The notes below the pieces were generated by a model, which did not search any database, had not been told where the DNA came from, and saw only the letters and a list, made by a program, of their open reading frames with translations. A DNA stretch of 5,622 nt, from assembly GCA_007119455.1 (NCBI GenBank), contig SKPR01000257.1:1-5622 (forward strand), given 5' to 3'. The position numbers and the translations under genes were made by a program. Shown piece by piece: positions 1-5,258 of the stretch; the stretch's first letter is position 1, and the number at the start of each line of letters is the position of its first letter. The DNA is from Candidatus Brevefilum sp. (lineage in GTDB: Bacteria; Chloroflexota; Anaerolineae; Anaerolineales; Anaerolineaceae).

Positions 1-849
1 CAGCATCGGGCAGGCTGGAGCCAGCATCCCACAGATCATCCCCCGCATCTGGCCACCAATCCAGTCGTGATAAGGGTTATGCCAGGCGCCCGATTCGGGT
101 GGCATGAGGCCCAGGTTCAGGTTGCGGAGGGCCACCCACTCAGCCGACCAGCCAAAGGGAATCTGCCTGACCCACTCCAGACCGATATCCCGGGATGTGA
201 AGGCTTTCTTTTCTCGATGGATCACATCCATCAGAACCAGCTCATAGACCACATCATCATTCATTGTTTCGGGTTCAGTGATATAGGAATCGACTACACC
301 GTAAACCTGTGCAATCCGCTCACCCGTGTAGCCTTCGATGGCTGTGCCAAAGGACCCGCCAGCCAATTGACCAAGCCAGCCGTGGTAAATTCTTTCAGGG
401 AATGCGTCTGCGTCCGACGGTATCGCTCCTTCTTCAACCGAAGGCCCCATGGCTTCCTTGATAGATGGCCAGTCGCGGGGATGATCAAAGGTATGATAAG
501 GGTGCTCAGGATTTATGGGAGCCTCATAGAGTTCCGCCAGCAGGGAGGCTGTCAACGCCCGCAGCGCGTCCTTTTGTCCGGCTTCATGCAGTGCCAGGGC
601 TTCAGGCAGTAATTTCTCAGCCGCTGAAACATCATAGCCCAAATTACCCTTAGCCTGCACCATCGACACATAAGGAATCTCTGGGGCACGTGATCCCGGG
701 ACAAGGCTATGCCAGAACAGGTCGATCAGCCCATCCCCATGAGGGGGTTCAAAATCAGGCGCATACCATTCACTGCTCTCTTTCCGCCGATCCACCGGGA
801 CAGCTCTTTCCCGTAAATCACGTTCGATCTCCCAAGCTTTTTTATGCAT
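1..849 (-). CDS. ADP-ribosylglycohydrolase family protein, N-terminal part (runs off left edge)
   Basis: An uninterrupted reading frame of 283 codons runs from ATG at 849 to the window edge with no stop, so the C-terminus is missing. AGGAG at 857-861 lies 7 bases upstream of the ATG and fixes the start. Residues 1 to about 154 form a polar, probably helical N-terminal region. From residue 155 the sequence resembles the DraG/ADP-ribosylglycohydrolase fold: a glycine-spaced first helix (HGWLGQLAGGSFG, 156-168), then NDD at 197-199 in the place of the usual metal-binding TDD, then NPYHDWIGGQMRG (258-270), which resembles the WIG-containing segment of the larger bacterial members. Family enzymes use two magnesium ions to remove ADP-ribose from proteins or small molecules, but many large members have no known substrate. 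No signal peptide is visible, so it is probably cytosolic. It is divergent from the racemase gene. The family call is fairly secure; the substrate is unknown, and the second metal site lies outside the window. Confidence 0.82.
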   Translation of the reverse strand, partial: MHKKAWEIERDLRERAVPVDRRKESSEWYAPDFEPPHGDGLIDLFWHSLVPGSRAPEIPYVSMVQAKGNLGYDVSAAEKLLPEALALHEAGQKDALRALTASLLAELYEAPINPEHPYHTFDHPRDWPSIKEAMGPSVEEGAIPSDADAFPERIYHGWLGQLAGGSFGTAIEGYTGERIAQVYGVVDSYITEPETMNDDVVYELVLMDVIHREKKAFTSRDIGLEWVRQIPFGWSAEWVALRNLNLGLMPPESGAWHNPYHDWIGGQMRGMICGMLAPACPML

Positions 850-881
850 ATCATCACTCCTGTTTAAAACTGTTTTCCTAC

Positions 882-887
882 ATTATA
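882..887 (-). promoter_or_regulatory. Candidate -10 box for the ADP-ribosylglycohydrolase gene
   Basis: The minus strand reads a perfect TATAAT here. It would start transcription near 875, giving a leader of about 26 bases that includes the AGGAG ribosome binding site. No good TTGACA-like -35 box is found 16-18 bases upstream, so the call rests on the -10 hexamer and its position alone. Confidence 0.42.
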
Positions 888-923
888 GCTGGAACCGACG
901 CCAAACCATGAAACCGGCAATTA

Positions 924-932
924 TGTTAAGAT
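924..932 (+). promoter_or_regulatory. Candidate extended -10 promoter for the racemase gene
   Basis: The plus strand reads TG-T-TAAGAT, an extended -10 element (TG one base before the hexamer), which can compensate for the poor -35 region seen upstream. Transcription would start near 939 and give a leader of about 36 bases before the ATG at 975. TAAAAT at 933-938 is an alternative -10 box but has no supporting -35. Confidence 0.35.
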
Positions 933-974
933 TAAAATGTGACGTGATCATCATGACAGCATTTTGGAGGTGAG

Positions 975-1673
975 ATGAGGACAATCGGATTGTTAGGTGG
1001 GATGAGCTGGGAATCGAGCCTGGAATACTACCGGATCATCAACCAAACCATGAAAAACCGTTTGGGAAACCTGCACTCTGCCCGCTGTCTGTTGTTTTCA
1101 TTTGACTTTGCATCCATAGAAGCTCTGCAGCATGCCGGCGATTGGGAAGTCCTGACAGAAATGTTGATTGAAGGTGTTCACAGGTTGGAACGAGGGGGCG
1201 CTGATTGCCTGGTGATCTGCACCAATACCATGCACCGTCTGGCTGATAAGATCGAATCTGCAACGAAGGTCCCCCTTTTACATATCGCTGATGCCACCGC
1301 TGAAGCCATTCACCTGGCGGGCATTTCAAAAGTCGGTTTGCTGGGAACACGGTTCACCATGGAAGGGGATTTCTACCGCGGGAAACTTGAAAAGGACCAC
1401 AATCTGACCGTTCTAATCCCGGATGAGGGAGAGAAAGAAATCGTCCATCGGGTGATCTATAATGAGCTGGTCCAGGGCAAAATTCGCCAATCCTCAAAAA
1501 GAGCCTATCTGGCGGTGATGGCTAACTTGCAGTCCCAGGGGGCTGAGGGTGTCATCCTGGGCTGTACGGAGATATCTTTGCTGGTAAAGCAATCTGACAC
1601 ACCGATTCCGGTTTTTGATACCACCACACTTCATGCACAGGCAGCGGTGGATTTTGCATTATCAGAAACCTGA
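975..1673 (+). CDS. Aspartate/glutamate racemase family protein
   Basis: A complete protein of 232 residues, the usual length for the aspartate/glutamate racemase superfamily (aspartate racemase, YgeA-type). The N-terminus MRTIGLLGGMSWESS is the characteristic opening of this group. The two catalytic cysteines are present in their expected contexts: Cys82 in CTNTMH and Cys197 in GCTEI. In the two-base mechanism each cysteine handles the alpha proton on one face of the amino acid without a cofactor. The probable reaction is interconversion of L- and D-aspartate, but L/D-glutamate or a broader amino-acid range cannot be excluded. GGAGG at 966-970 sits 4 bases before the ATG and supports the start. 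It is a cytosolic enzyme transcribed alone, divergent from the ADP-ribosylglycohydrolase and convergent with the DUF4177 gene 53 bases past its stop. No peptidoglycan gene is nearby to link it to D-glutamate supply. Confidence 0.92.
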   Translation: MRTIGLLGGMSWESSLEYYRIINQTMKNRLGNLHSARCLLFSFDFASIEALQHAGDWEVLTEMLIEGVHRLERGGADCLVICTNTMHRLADKIESATKVPLLHIADATAEAIHLAGISKVGLLGTRFTMEGDFYRGKLEKDHNLTVLIPDEGEKEIVHRVIYNELVQGKIRQSSKRAYLAVMANLQSQGAEGVILGCTEISLLVKQSDTPIPVFDTTTLHAQAAVDFALSET

Positions 1674-1726
1674 AAGAGGTTATTTGGTTAGTCTTTCACC
1701 TATTTTGTAGAATTCGCAGGTAGTTT

Positions 1727-1924
1727 CTAAACAGGCCGTTCGAAAATGAGTTCAAAATAACCTGCCCAACCATACCCCCGGGTCGATGGTGTGAAAATCT
1801 GAACCAACCGCCAACCTTCTCTGGAATGGTCATCAATGATTTCCCGATAATCCTCAGCCGGGCTGACATCCTTAAATGCTCGTTGTTTTGCCTCAATTTT
1901 CACAAATTTATATTCGTAGTTCAA
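1727..1924 (-). CDS. DUF4177-type small protein, probable TTG start
   Basis: A 65-residue protein starting MNYEYKFVKIEAKQ when read from TTG at 1924. It matches the DUF4177 pattern: a YEYKFVKI first strand, then a short helix ending REGWRLVQI (residues about 35-43), then a closing strand ending FELIFERPV. Proteins of this family are small, cytosolic and of unknown function. Two in-frame ATGs lie upstream (1948 and 1939) and would add 8 or 5 residues, but the ATG at 1939 overlaps a perfect GGAGGT. That Shine-Dalgarno sequence is 7 bases before the TTG, and homologues typically begin right at the Y-E-Y-K-F strand. The candidate promoter would also start the transcript near 1953, leaving almost no leader for the 1948 ATG. 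The gene is convergent with the racemase and is probably monocistronic. Confidence 0.8.
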   Translation of the reverse strand: MNYEYKFVKIEAKQRAFKDVSPAEDYREIIDDHSREGWRLVQIFTPSTRGYGWAGYFELIFERPV

Positions 1925-1931
1925 GGTGGTT

Positions 1932-1937
1932 ACCTCC
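1932..1937 (-). promoter_or_regulatory. Shine-Dalgarno site that decides the TTG start of the DUF4177 gene
   Basis: GGAGGT on the minus strand, followed by a 7-base spacer and then TTG at 1924-1922. It overlaps the last base of the in-frame ATG at 1939, so that ATG cannot use it. This makes the TTG the best-supported start. Confidence 0.65.
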
Positions 1938-1959
1938 ATGAGATGCATGTTTGCAGAAC

Positions 1960-1988
1960 AATTTACACATTACCCTATCCATTGTAAA
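1960..1988 (-). promoter_or_regulatory. Sigma-70-like promoter for the DUF4177 gene
   Basis: On the minus strand TTTACA (1983-1988) and TAAATT (1960-1965) are separated by exactly 17 bases. The -35 box differs from TTGACA at one position and the -10 box from TATAAT at two. Transcription would begin near 1953, about 29 bases before the proposed TTG start. Confidence 0.5.
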
Positions 1989-2068
1989 GCATACTGAAAA
2001 ACCAGCAAACAATTTACTTTTGGCGACTTCTATATTCATAAAATTGAACAAGTGTAAGGTTAAAGTGT

Positions 2069-2096
2069 AAAAAACACCAGGATTCACTGGTGTTTT
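2069..2096 (-). terminator. Rho-independent terminator downstream of tRNA-Phe
   Basis: A perfect 10-bp inverted repeat, AAAACACCAG (2071-2080) and CTGGTGTTTT (2087-2096), with the 6-base loop GATTCA. Read on the minus strand, the stem runs into six T residues (2069-2074), the classical form, and it lies about 70 bases past the tRNA 3' end. On the plus strand the T run is only four bases, so termination in that direction would be weaker; the nearest plus-strand gene ends about 400 bases earlier. The stem is moderately AT-rich. Confidence 0.75.
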
Positions 2097-2164
2097 AAGG
2101 TCTGGCTGTAAACTTTTCTATCTGAAGGACTGCCTTCTCAATCAACTGCCTTTTAAACACAAGG

Positions 2165-2237
2165 TGCCGAGTCACAGAATCGAACTGTGGACACCGCGAT
2201 TTTCAGTCGCGTGCTCTACCAACTGAGCTAACTCGGC
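2165..2237 (-). tRNA. tRNA-Phe (anticodon GAA)
   Basis: All 73 bases fold into a standard cloverleaf. The acceptor stem is GCCGAGT with ACTCGGC, the D stem GCTC/GAGC, the anticodon stem CGCGA/TCGCG and the T stem CACAG/CTGTG, all fully paired. The anticodon loop CTGAAAA gives GAA (plus-strand 2202-2204), which reads the phenylalanine codons UUU and UUC. The T loop TTCGATT is normal and the discriminator base is A. The genome encodes CC after the discriminator and then T, so the terminal A of CCA must be added or repaired by tRNA nucleotidyltransferase. The gene stands alone, with its own promoter upstream and terminator downstream. Confidence 0.97.
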
Positions 2238-2270
2238 TTATAACGCTTCCCTTGTTTGAGCGTGTGAATG

Positions 2271-2299
2271 ATTTTAACCTTTACCCCAGGTCTTGTCAA
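2271..2299 (-). promoter_or_regulatory. Strong sigma-70-like promoter for tRNA-Phe
   Basis: The minus strand has a consensus TTGACA (2294-2299), a 17-base spacer and TAAAAT (2271-2276, one mismatch). Transcription would start near 2264, giving a leader of about 26 bases ahead of the mature tRNA 5' end for RNase P to remove. The leader can form a small ACGCT/AGCGT hairpin (2243-2247 with 2259-2263). The strength and spacing fit a stable-RNA gene. Confidence 0.85.
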
Positions 2300-2390
2300 G
2301 CAAACTGACTTCAGATTCCTGACGGGAAACTTAATCAATCCATTACTTAATTGGAAGAACCGACCCAGATATTTTATCCGGTTATGATCC

Positions 2391-2930
2391 TCACTTCACG
2401 AGTTTTGATATGGTCCTGAATGCCGGATGCCGGGTTGTCTGTAACATCTCAAACAGAGCCATTTCAACACTGGATATGGTCGCACCGATATTTCTCATCC
2501 GATCCAATGCCAGTTGATGGTTTTCTGCTGACCTCGAAAAGACAGCATCCGCCAGAATATGCACCTGGTATCCGGCATCCAGTAAATCAAGTGCTGTCTG
2601 GAAGATACACACATGGGCTTCCATTCCAGCCAGGATGACTTGCCTGCGTCCTGTCCGGTCAAGCGCCAGTAAAAAATCTGGTTCACGGAGGGCGCTAAAA
2701 ACCACTTTCGTCACCGGTTCTGCCTCCCCGATTGCTTCTAAAAGTTCAGATGGCATCGGCCCAAGTTTTTCAGGGACCTGAACCACGGGTAAAACCGGCA
2801 CCGTCAGGGCCTGGCAACCCTTGATAATCCGCTCAGTGTTGGGCACAACCAGGTCAACCCGGTCCATGACTCTCATCAACCGTGCTTGAATATCCACCAA
2901 AACCAATACAGCCTCTTCAGTATTGAGCAT
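2391..2930 (-). CDS. Isochorismatase-like cysteine hydrolase (ISOC/YcaC-type)
   Basis: A complete 179-residue protein of the isochorismatase-like hydrolase superfamily, at the short end of the usual length. The expected Asp-Lys-Cys triad is visible: Asp13 in LVDIQ, Lys75 in VTKVVFSA, and Cys108 in GMEAHVC. The segment AHVCIFQTALDLLDAGYQVHILADAVFSR and the ending EMALFEML...HPAFRTISKLVK are closest to the ISOC1/ISOC2 and YcaC-like branch. Enzymes of this fold hydrolyse amide or related bonds through a cysteine thioester (nicotinamidase, N-carbamoylsarcosine amidase), whereas true isochorismatases lack the cysteine; the natural substrate of this branch is mostly unknown. GGAGGT at 2934-2939 is 3 bases before the ATG, fixing the start. 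No signal peptide is present. The gene is divergent from the methyltransferase, and the tRNA downstream has its own promoter. Confidence 0.9.
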   Translation of the reverse strand: MLNTEEAVLVLVDIQARLMRVMDRVDLVVPNTERIIKGCQALTVPVLPVVQVPEKLGPMPSELLEAIGEAEPVTKVVFSALREPDFLLALDRTGRRQVILAGMEAHVCIFQTALDLLDAGYQVHILADAVFSRSAENHQLALDRMRNIGATISSVEMALFEMLQTTRHPAFRTISKLVK

Positions 2931-2958
2931 TTGACCTCCAATTATCCAGTATTGTTAT

Positions 2959-2964
2959 AGTATA
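2959..2964 (-). promoter_or_regulatory. Candidate -10 box for the isochorismatase-like gene
   Basis: TATACT on the minus strand, one mismatch from TATAAT, would start transcription near 2952 and leave a leader of about 22 bases containing GGAGGT. A convincing -35 box at 16-18 bases is absent, so this is tentative. Confidence 0.33.
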
Positions 2965-3045
2965 CCGCGCAGTAACCCCTCTGATATCATGCAAAAACCA
3001 GCCCAAGAAATCGTTACCATCCCAATAAAAATACCGTCAAACCGA

Positions 3046-3072
3046 TTGAACATCCTGACTTCGTTATATAAT
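3046..3072 (+). promoter_or_regulatory. Promoter placing the methyltransferase start codon at or near +1
   Basis: A perfect TATAAT (3067-3072) ends only 8 bases before the ATG at 3081. TTGAAC (3046-3051) lies upstream with a 15-base spacer, shorter than ideal; taking TAATTA (3069-3074) as the -10 box gives a 17-base spacer. Either choice puts +1 at about 3079-3081, so the transcript would have essentially no leader. No Shine-Dalgarno-like sequence occurs in the bases before the ATG. Confidence 0.5.
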
Positions 3073-3080
3073 TAACCATC

Positions 3081-3965
3081 ATGAATGGAAACAAAAAGCA
3101 CACAACAGAAACCAGCGACTTTGGCACATCCGGTCACATCAGCCATGACGCGTCAAAATTTTATGATAGTGAACTGTACAAAGACCTTGAAAAGGGGAAA
3201 AAGGTGGACTATCATGAAAACCCGGTACCACCTGAAGCCCTTGACCACATCCATTGCCGATCAAGTGAAACCATGCCTGAACTACCCGACCAATCCATCC
3301 ACCTGATGGTGACCTCGCCACCGTACAATGCTCAAAAAGAATATGATCAGGATCTCTCGCTGGGAGAATACCTTGATATGCTGGAGCGAGTCTGGCATGA
3401 AACCTTCCGAGTCCTGGTCCCTGGCGGGCGCGCCTGCATCAACATCGCCAACCTTGGCCGAAAGCCTTATATCCCCCTACACAGTTTCATTATCGAACAA
3501 TTGTTATCCATCGGGTTCCTGATGCGGGGTGAAATCATCTGGGACAAAGCCGCCAGCGCCAGCCCTTCTACCGCCTGGGGAAGCTGGCTCTCAGCCAGCA
3601 ACCCTGTCCTGCGTGATGTCCATGAATACATCCTGGTCTTCTCCAAAGAAAGTTTTCAGCGGCCAAAGGGCGACCGGCAGAACACCATTCAAAAGGATGA
3701 GTTCCTGGCCTGGACCAAATCCGTGTGGCAGTTCCAGGCTGTTCAGGCCCGCCAGATCGGGCATCCTGCACCCTTCCCGCTCGAATTACCCCATCGTTGC
3801 ATTCAGCTCTTTACTTATCATGGAGACATTGTCCTGGACCCGTTTGCCGGGAGCGGGACAACCTGCCTGGCGGCCCTGAAATCTGGACGTCATTTTGTAG
3901 GTTACGACATCAATCCGGCATATTGCCAGCTGGCCCAGTCCCGACTGAAAGAATCAGACATCTAA
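3081..3965 (+). CDS. Beta-class site-specific DNA methyltransferase (SPPY type), solitary
   Basis: A complete 294-residue amino-methyltransferase. Catalytic motif IV (TSPPYN, 78-83) precedes the S-adenosylmethionine motif I (DPFAGSGTT, 253-261), which is the beta-class order. HPAPFP (228-233) fits motif X, just before motif I, and RDVHEYILVFSK (178-189) lies in the conserved catalytic region. The target-recognition segment is probably around residues 190-226. SPPY is typical of N4-cytosine enzymes but also occurs in some N6-adenine ones, so the methylated base is not certain. The N-terminal segment DFGTSG...SHDASKFYDSELY (13-33) and the blocks ACINIANLGRKPYIPLHSFI and AWGSWLSASNP recall a group of orphan methylases seen in several anaerobes. 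No restriction endonuclease or specificity subunit adjoins it. The start lacks a Shine-Dalgarno sequence, and its promoter suggests a leaderless mRNA. It converges with the Fe-S protein gene. Confidence 0.92.
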   Translation: MNGNKKHTTETSDFGTSGHISHDASKFYDSELYKDLEKGKKVDYHENPVPPEALDHIHCRSSETMPELPDQSIHLMVTSPPYNAQKEYDQDLSLGEYLDMLERVWHETFRVLVPGGRACINIANLGRKPYIPLHSFIIEQLLSIGFLMRGEIIWDKAASASPSTAWGSWLSASNPVLRDVHEYILVFSKESFQRPKGDRQNTIQKDEFLAWTKSVWQFQAVQARQIGHPAPFPLELPHRCIQLFTYHGDIVLDPFAGSGTTCLAALKSGRHFVGYDINPAYCQLAQSRLKESDI

Positions 3966-4046
3966 CAATGATGTTGGTACGTGATTTGAATGATGTATGA
4001 GGGCTTTTAGTTGGCTTGAGTTGAGAACGAAAAGGCTAACAGAGCA

Positions 4047-4871
4047 CTAAACAACATCTACAGCCTGTGACAGGCGCTGGATGGCATATTCGATATAATC
4101 TTCCCGGTTAACCAGCACCTGGATGGCAGCGTGTGGACAGGCTTCCACACAATTACCGCAACCCCGGCAATCCTCACTGATCACCGCTTTCCCCTCAACA
4201 AGGTGAATGGCATCGATGAAACACACCCCAGACGAACATTGTCCGCAACCAACACAATCTGAGGTGACTTCGACATTTACGCCCGGCATGCGCTCAATCT
4301 TCTCCTGAAGTTTGGGTGCCAGGTGGGGTAAGAACCGAAATAGGCAGCAGCATGAACAGCAATTACAAATTGTCATCAATTTCGTCGATGGTTTGACCCC
4401 CATCCAGACTGCGTCAATTTTATCTCTGCCGATCAAATGCACCAGCCCGGCCTTTCGAGCGCGGGAAACATGAGCCAGTGCGGTTTCTGCGTCAACCAGT
4501 TGACCCAGTTTCGGGTTGATGTCAAGCACAGCCTCACCCAGGAAAATACAACCCATCTCGTGGTCGTGATCCTGACAATCGGCCGCATCACGGCAAATGC
4601 ATCGGTCCATTAAGAAAGTGTAGCTGGCATGTCTGATGAAATGATCCACCACCAATGACGGTATGACCAGGTTTTCTTGCTGATTAATCTCCTGTTGGAT
4701 AACCACAGTATCTTTTGGCAGGTAAAAAAGCGCATCACCGGTCTGGTAGCCATTGAATAGCGCCTTTTCCATCAGATGGCCTAAAACAGGCCACTTCGTC
4801 ATCTCAGCGCCAAAATAACGGAGTGGAAAGCTCCTTTTTAATAATTCAACAAACCATAAAGGCCGGGCCAT
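4047..4871 (-). CDS. Cysteine-rich 4Fe-4S dicluster ferredoxin-like protein
   Basis: A complete 274-residue protein with 18 cysteines in four groups. Group 1 is C91, C93, C99 and C108 (CICRDAADC then GC). Group 2 is the dense run CNCCSCCC with six cysteines (169, 171, 172, 174, 175, 176). Groups 3 and 4 form a C-terminal ferredoxin domain: CxxCxxCx4C (206, 209, 212, 217) and the classical CxxCxxCx3CP (235, 238, 241, 245). The last two should bind two [4Fe-4S] clusters; the first two may hold further clusters or another metal. Between groups 1 and 2, AETALAHVSRARKAGLVHLIG looks like a conserved helix. There is no signal peptide or membrane helix, so it is probably a soluble electron carrier or redox-enzyme partner; no reaction can be assigned. 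AGGAG at 4877-4881, 5 bases from the ATG, supports the start. Similar CICR/CNCC-type ferredoxins are known in anaerobes. It is transcribed alone, divergent from the lipoprotein. Confidence 0.85.
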   Translation of the reverse strand: MARPLWFVELLKRSFPLRYFGAEMTKWPVLGHLMEKALFNGYQTGDALFYLPKDTVVIQQEINQQENLVIPSLVVDHFIRHASYTFLMDRCICRDAADCQDHDHEMGCIFLGEAVLDINPKLGQLVDAETALAHVSRARKAGLVHLIGRDKIDAVWMGVKPSTKLMTICNCCSCCCLFRFLPHLAPKLQEKIERMPGVNVEVTSDCVGCGQCSSGVCFIDAIHLVEGKAVISEDCRGCGNCVEACPHAAIQVLVNREDYIEYAIQRLSQAVDVV

Positions 4872-5064
4872 GCATTCTCCTAACTAAACTTGATACCTAT
4901 AAACTACAGCTAAAACCGATCTCTCATCAACCATTGTTAATCAGGATTGGGTTCCAAACCGGGCATACATCTTATCCATTATATCCCGAGTTACGGAATA
5001 GCCATCGTAATCATTCTACTCGGCACCGAATTGGCCCAATCCAAAAATGATTCGGGGAGTACTT

Positions 5065-5154
5065 AGTTCGGTTATTCGTAACTATTCAGCATGCAAGGGA
5101 ATATGGGGACCCAAGCCTTCAGCAGCAGAACTGCCTGAGCAGTTACGGTTATTC
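5065..5154 (+). repeat. Pair of short direct repeats, AGTT(A)CGGTTATTC
   Basis: AGTTCGGTTATTC at 5065-5077 and AGTTACGGTTATTC at 5141-5154 differ by one inserted A and share the 9-mer CGGTTATTC. The second copy directly abuts the candidate -10 box at 5155. Their starts are 76 bases apart, about seven helical turns. They could be binding sites for a regulator of the lipoprotein gene, or a small duplication. Confidence 0.5.
5129..5144. promoter_or_regulatory. Palindrome over the -35 region, possible operator
   Basis: AACTGC-CTGA-GCAGTT is a perfect inverted repeat with 6-base arms and a 4-base centre. It covers the place where a -35 box would lie for the TATAAT at 5155-5160, as expected for a regulator site. 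It is not followed by a T run, so it is not a terminator. Confidence 0.35.
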
Positions 5155-5160
5155 TATAAT
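5155..5160 (+). promoter_or_regulatory. Candidate -10 box for the deacetylase lipoprotein gene
   Basis: A perfect TATAAT that would start transcription near 5167 and give a leader of about 92 bases before the ATG at 5259. The -35 position carries the palindrome rather than a TTGACA-like box, so activation by a bound protein is conceivable. Confidence 0.42.
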
Positions 5161-5258
5161 AAATCATCGATTATATTTACCCAAACAAGCGTTCAAATGA
5201 CTTGATGATTCAGGATTTACAGCCATTATGCTGGATGGAAGAAGGTAAAATTGATGCC

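Larger units (their letters stand above)
4872..5258. other. 387-base divergent intergenic region
   Basis: This stretch separates the Fe-S protein (leftward) from the lipoprotein gene (rightward). The left end has the AGGAG site of the Fe-S gene; I see no convincing promoter for that gene, only a weak TTGATG...TAGTTT pair with an 18-base gap on the minus strand. The middle and right hold three copies of AGTTACG (4989-4995 plus, 5077-5083 minus, 5141-5147 plus), a direct repeat ending CGGTTATTC, a palindrome and a TATAAT. An inverted pair AATCATC (5162-5168) and GATGATT (5204-5210) lies further right. A 75-codon plus-strand frame starting at 4823 overlaps the Fe-S gene and shows no protein-like features. 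Confidence 0.6.

Noticed and set aside
67..612. 181-codon plus-strand open frame
   Set aside because: It lies antisense to the clearly protein-like ADP-ribosylglycohydrolase frame, has no ribosome binding site and shows no recognisable family pattern.
1671..1698. TGAAAG...CTTTCA inverted repeat after the racemase stop, possible terminator
   Set aside because: Only 6 bp of AT-rich stem with a 16-base loop and no T run on either strand; too weak to call.
2050..2070. AAGTGTAA repeated twice 13 bases apart
   Set aside because: A short AT-rich direct repeat beside the terminator T tract, with no promoter or other structure attached; probably chance.
2360..2385. AACCG...CGGTT inverted repeat after the isochorismatase-like gene
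   Set aside because: Only 5-bp arms with a 16-base AT-rich loop and no T tract; chance level.
3529..3879. 116-codon plus-strand frame inside the methyltransferase gene
   Set aside because: It is a frame shadow of a gene with intact motifs in the other frame; its composition is low-complexity Pro/Ser/Arg.
3966..4046. CTTTTAGTT...AACGAAAAG imperfect inverted repeat between the two convergent genes
   Set aside because: It has one mismatch, a long loop and no following T run, so it is not convincing as a bidirectional terminator.
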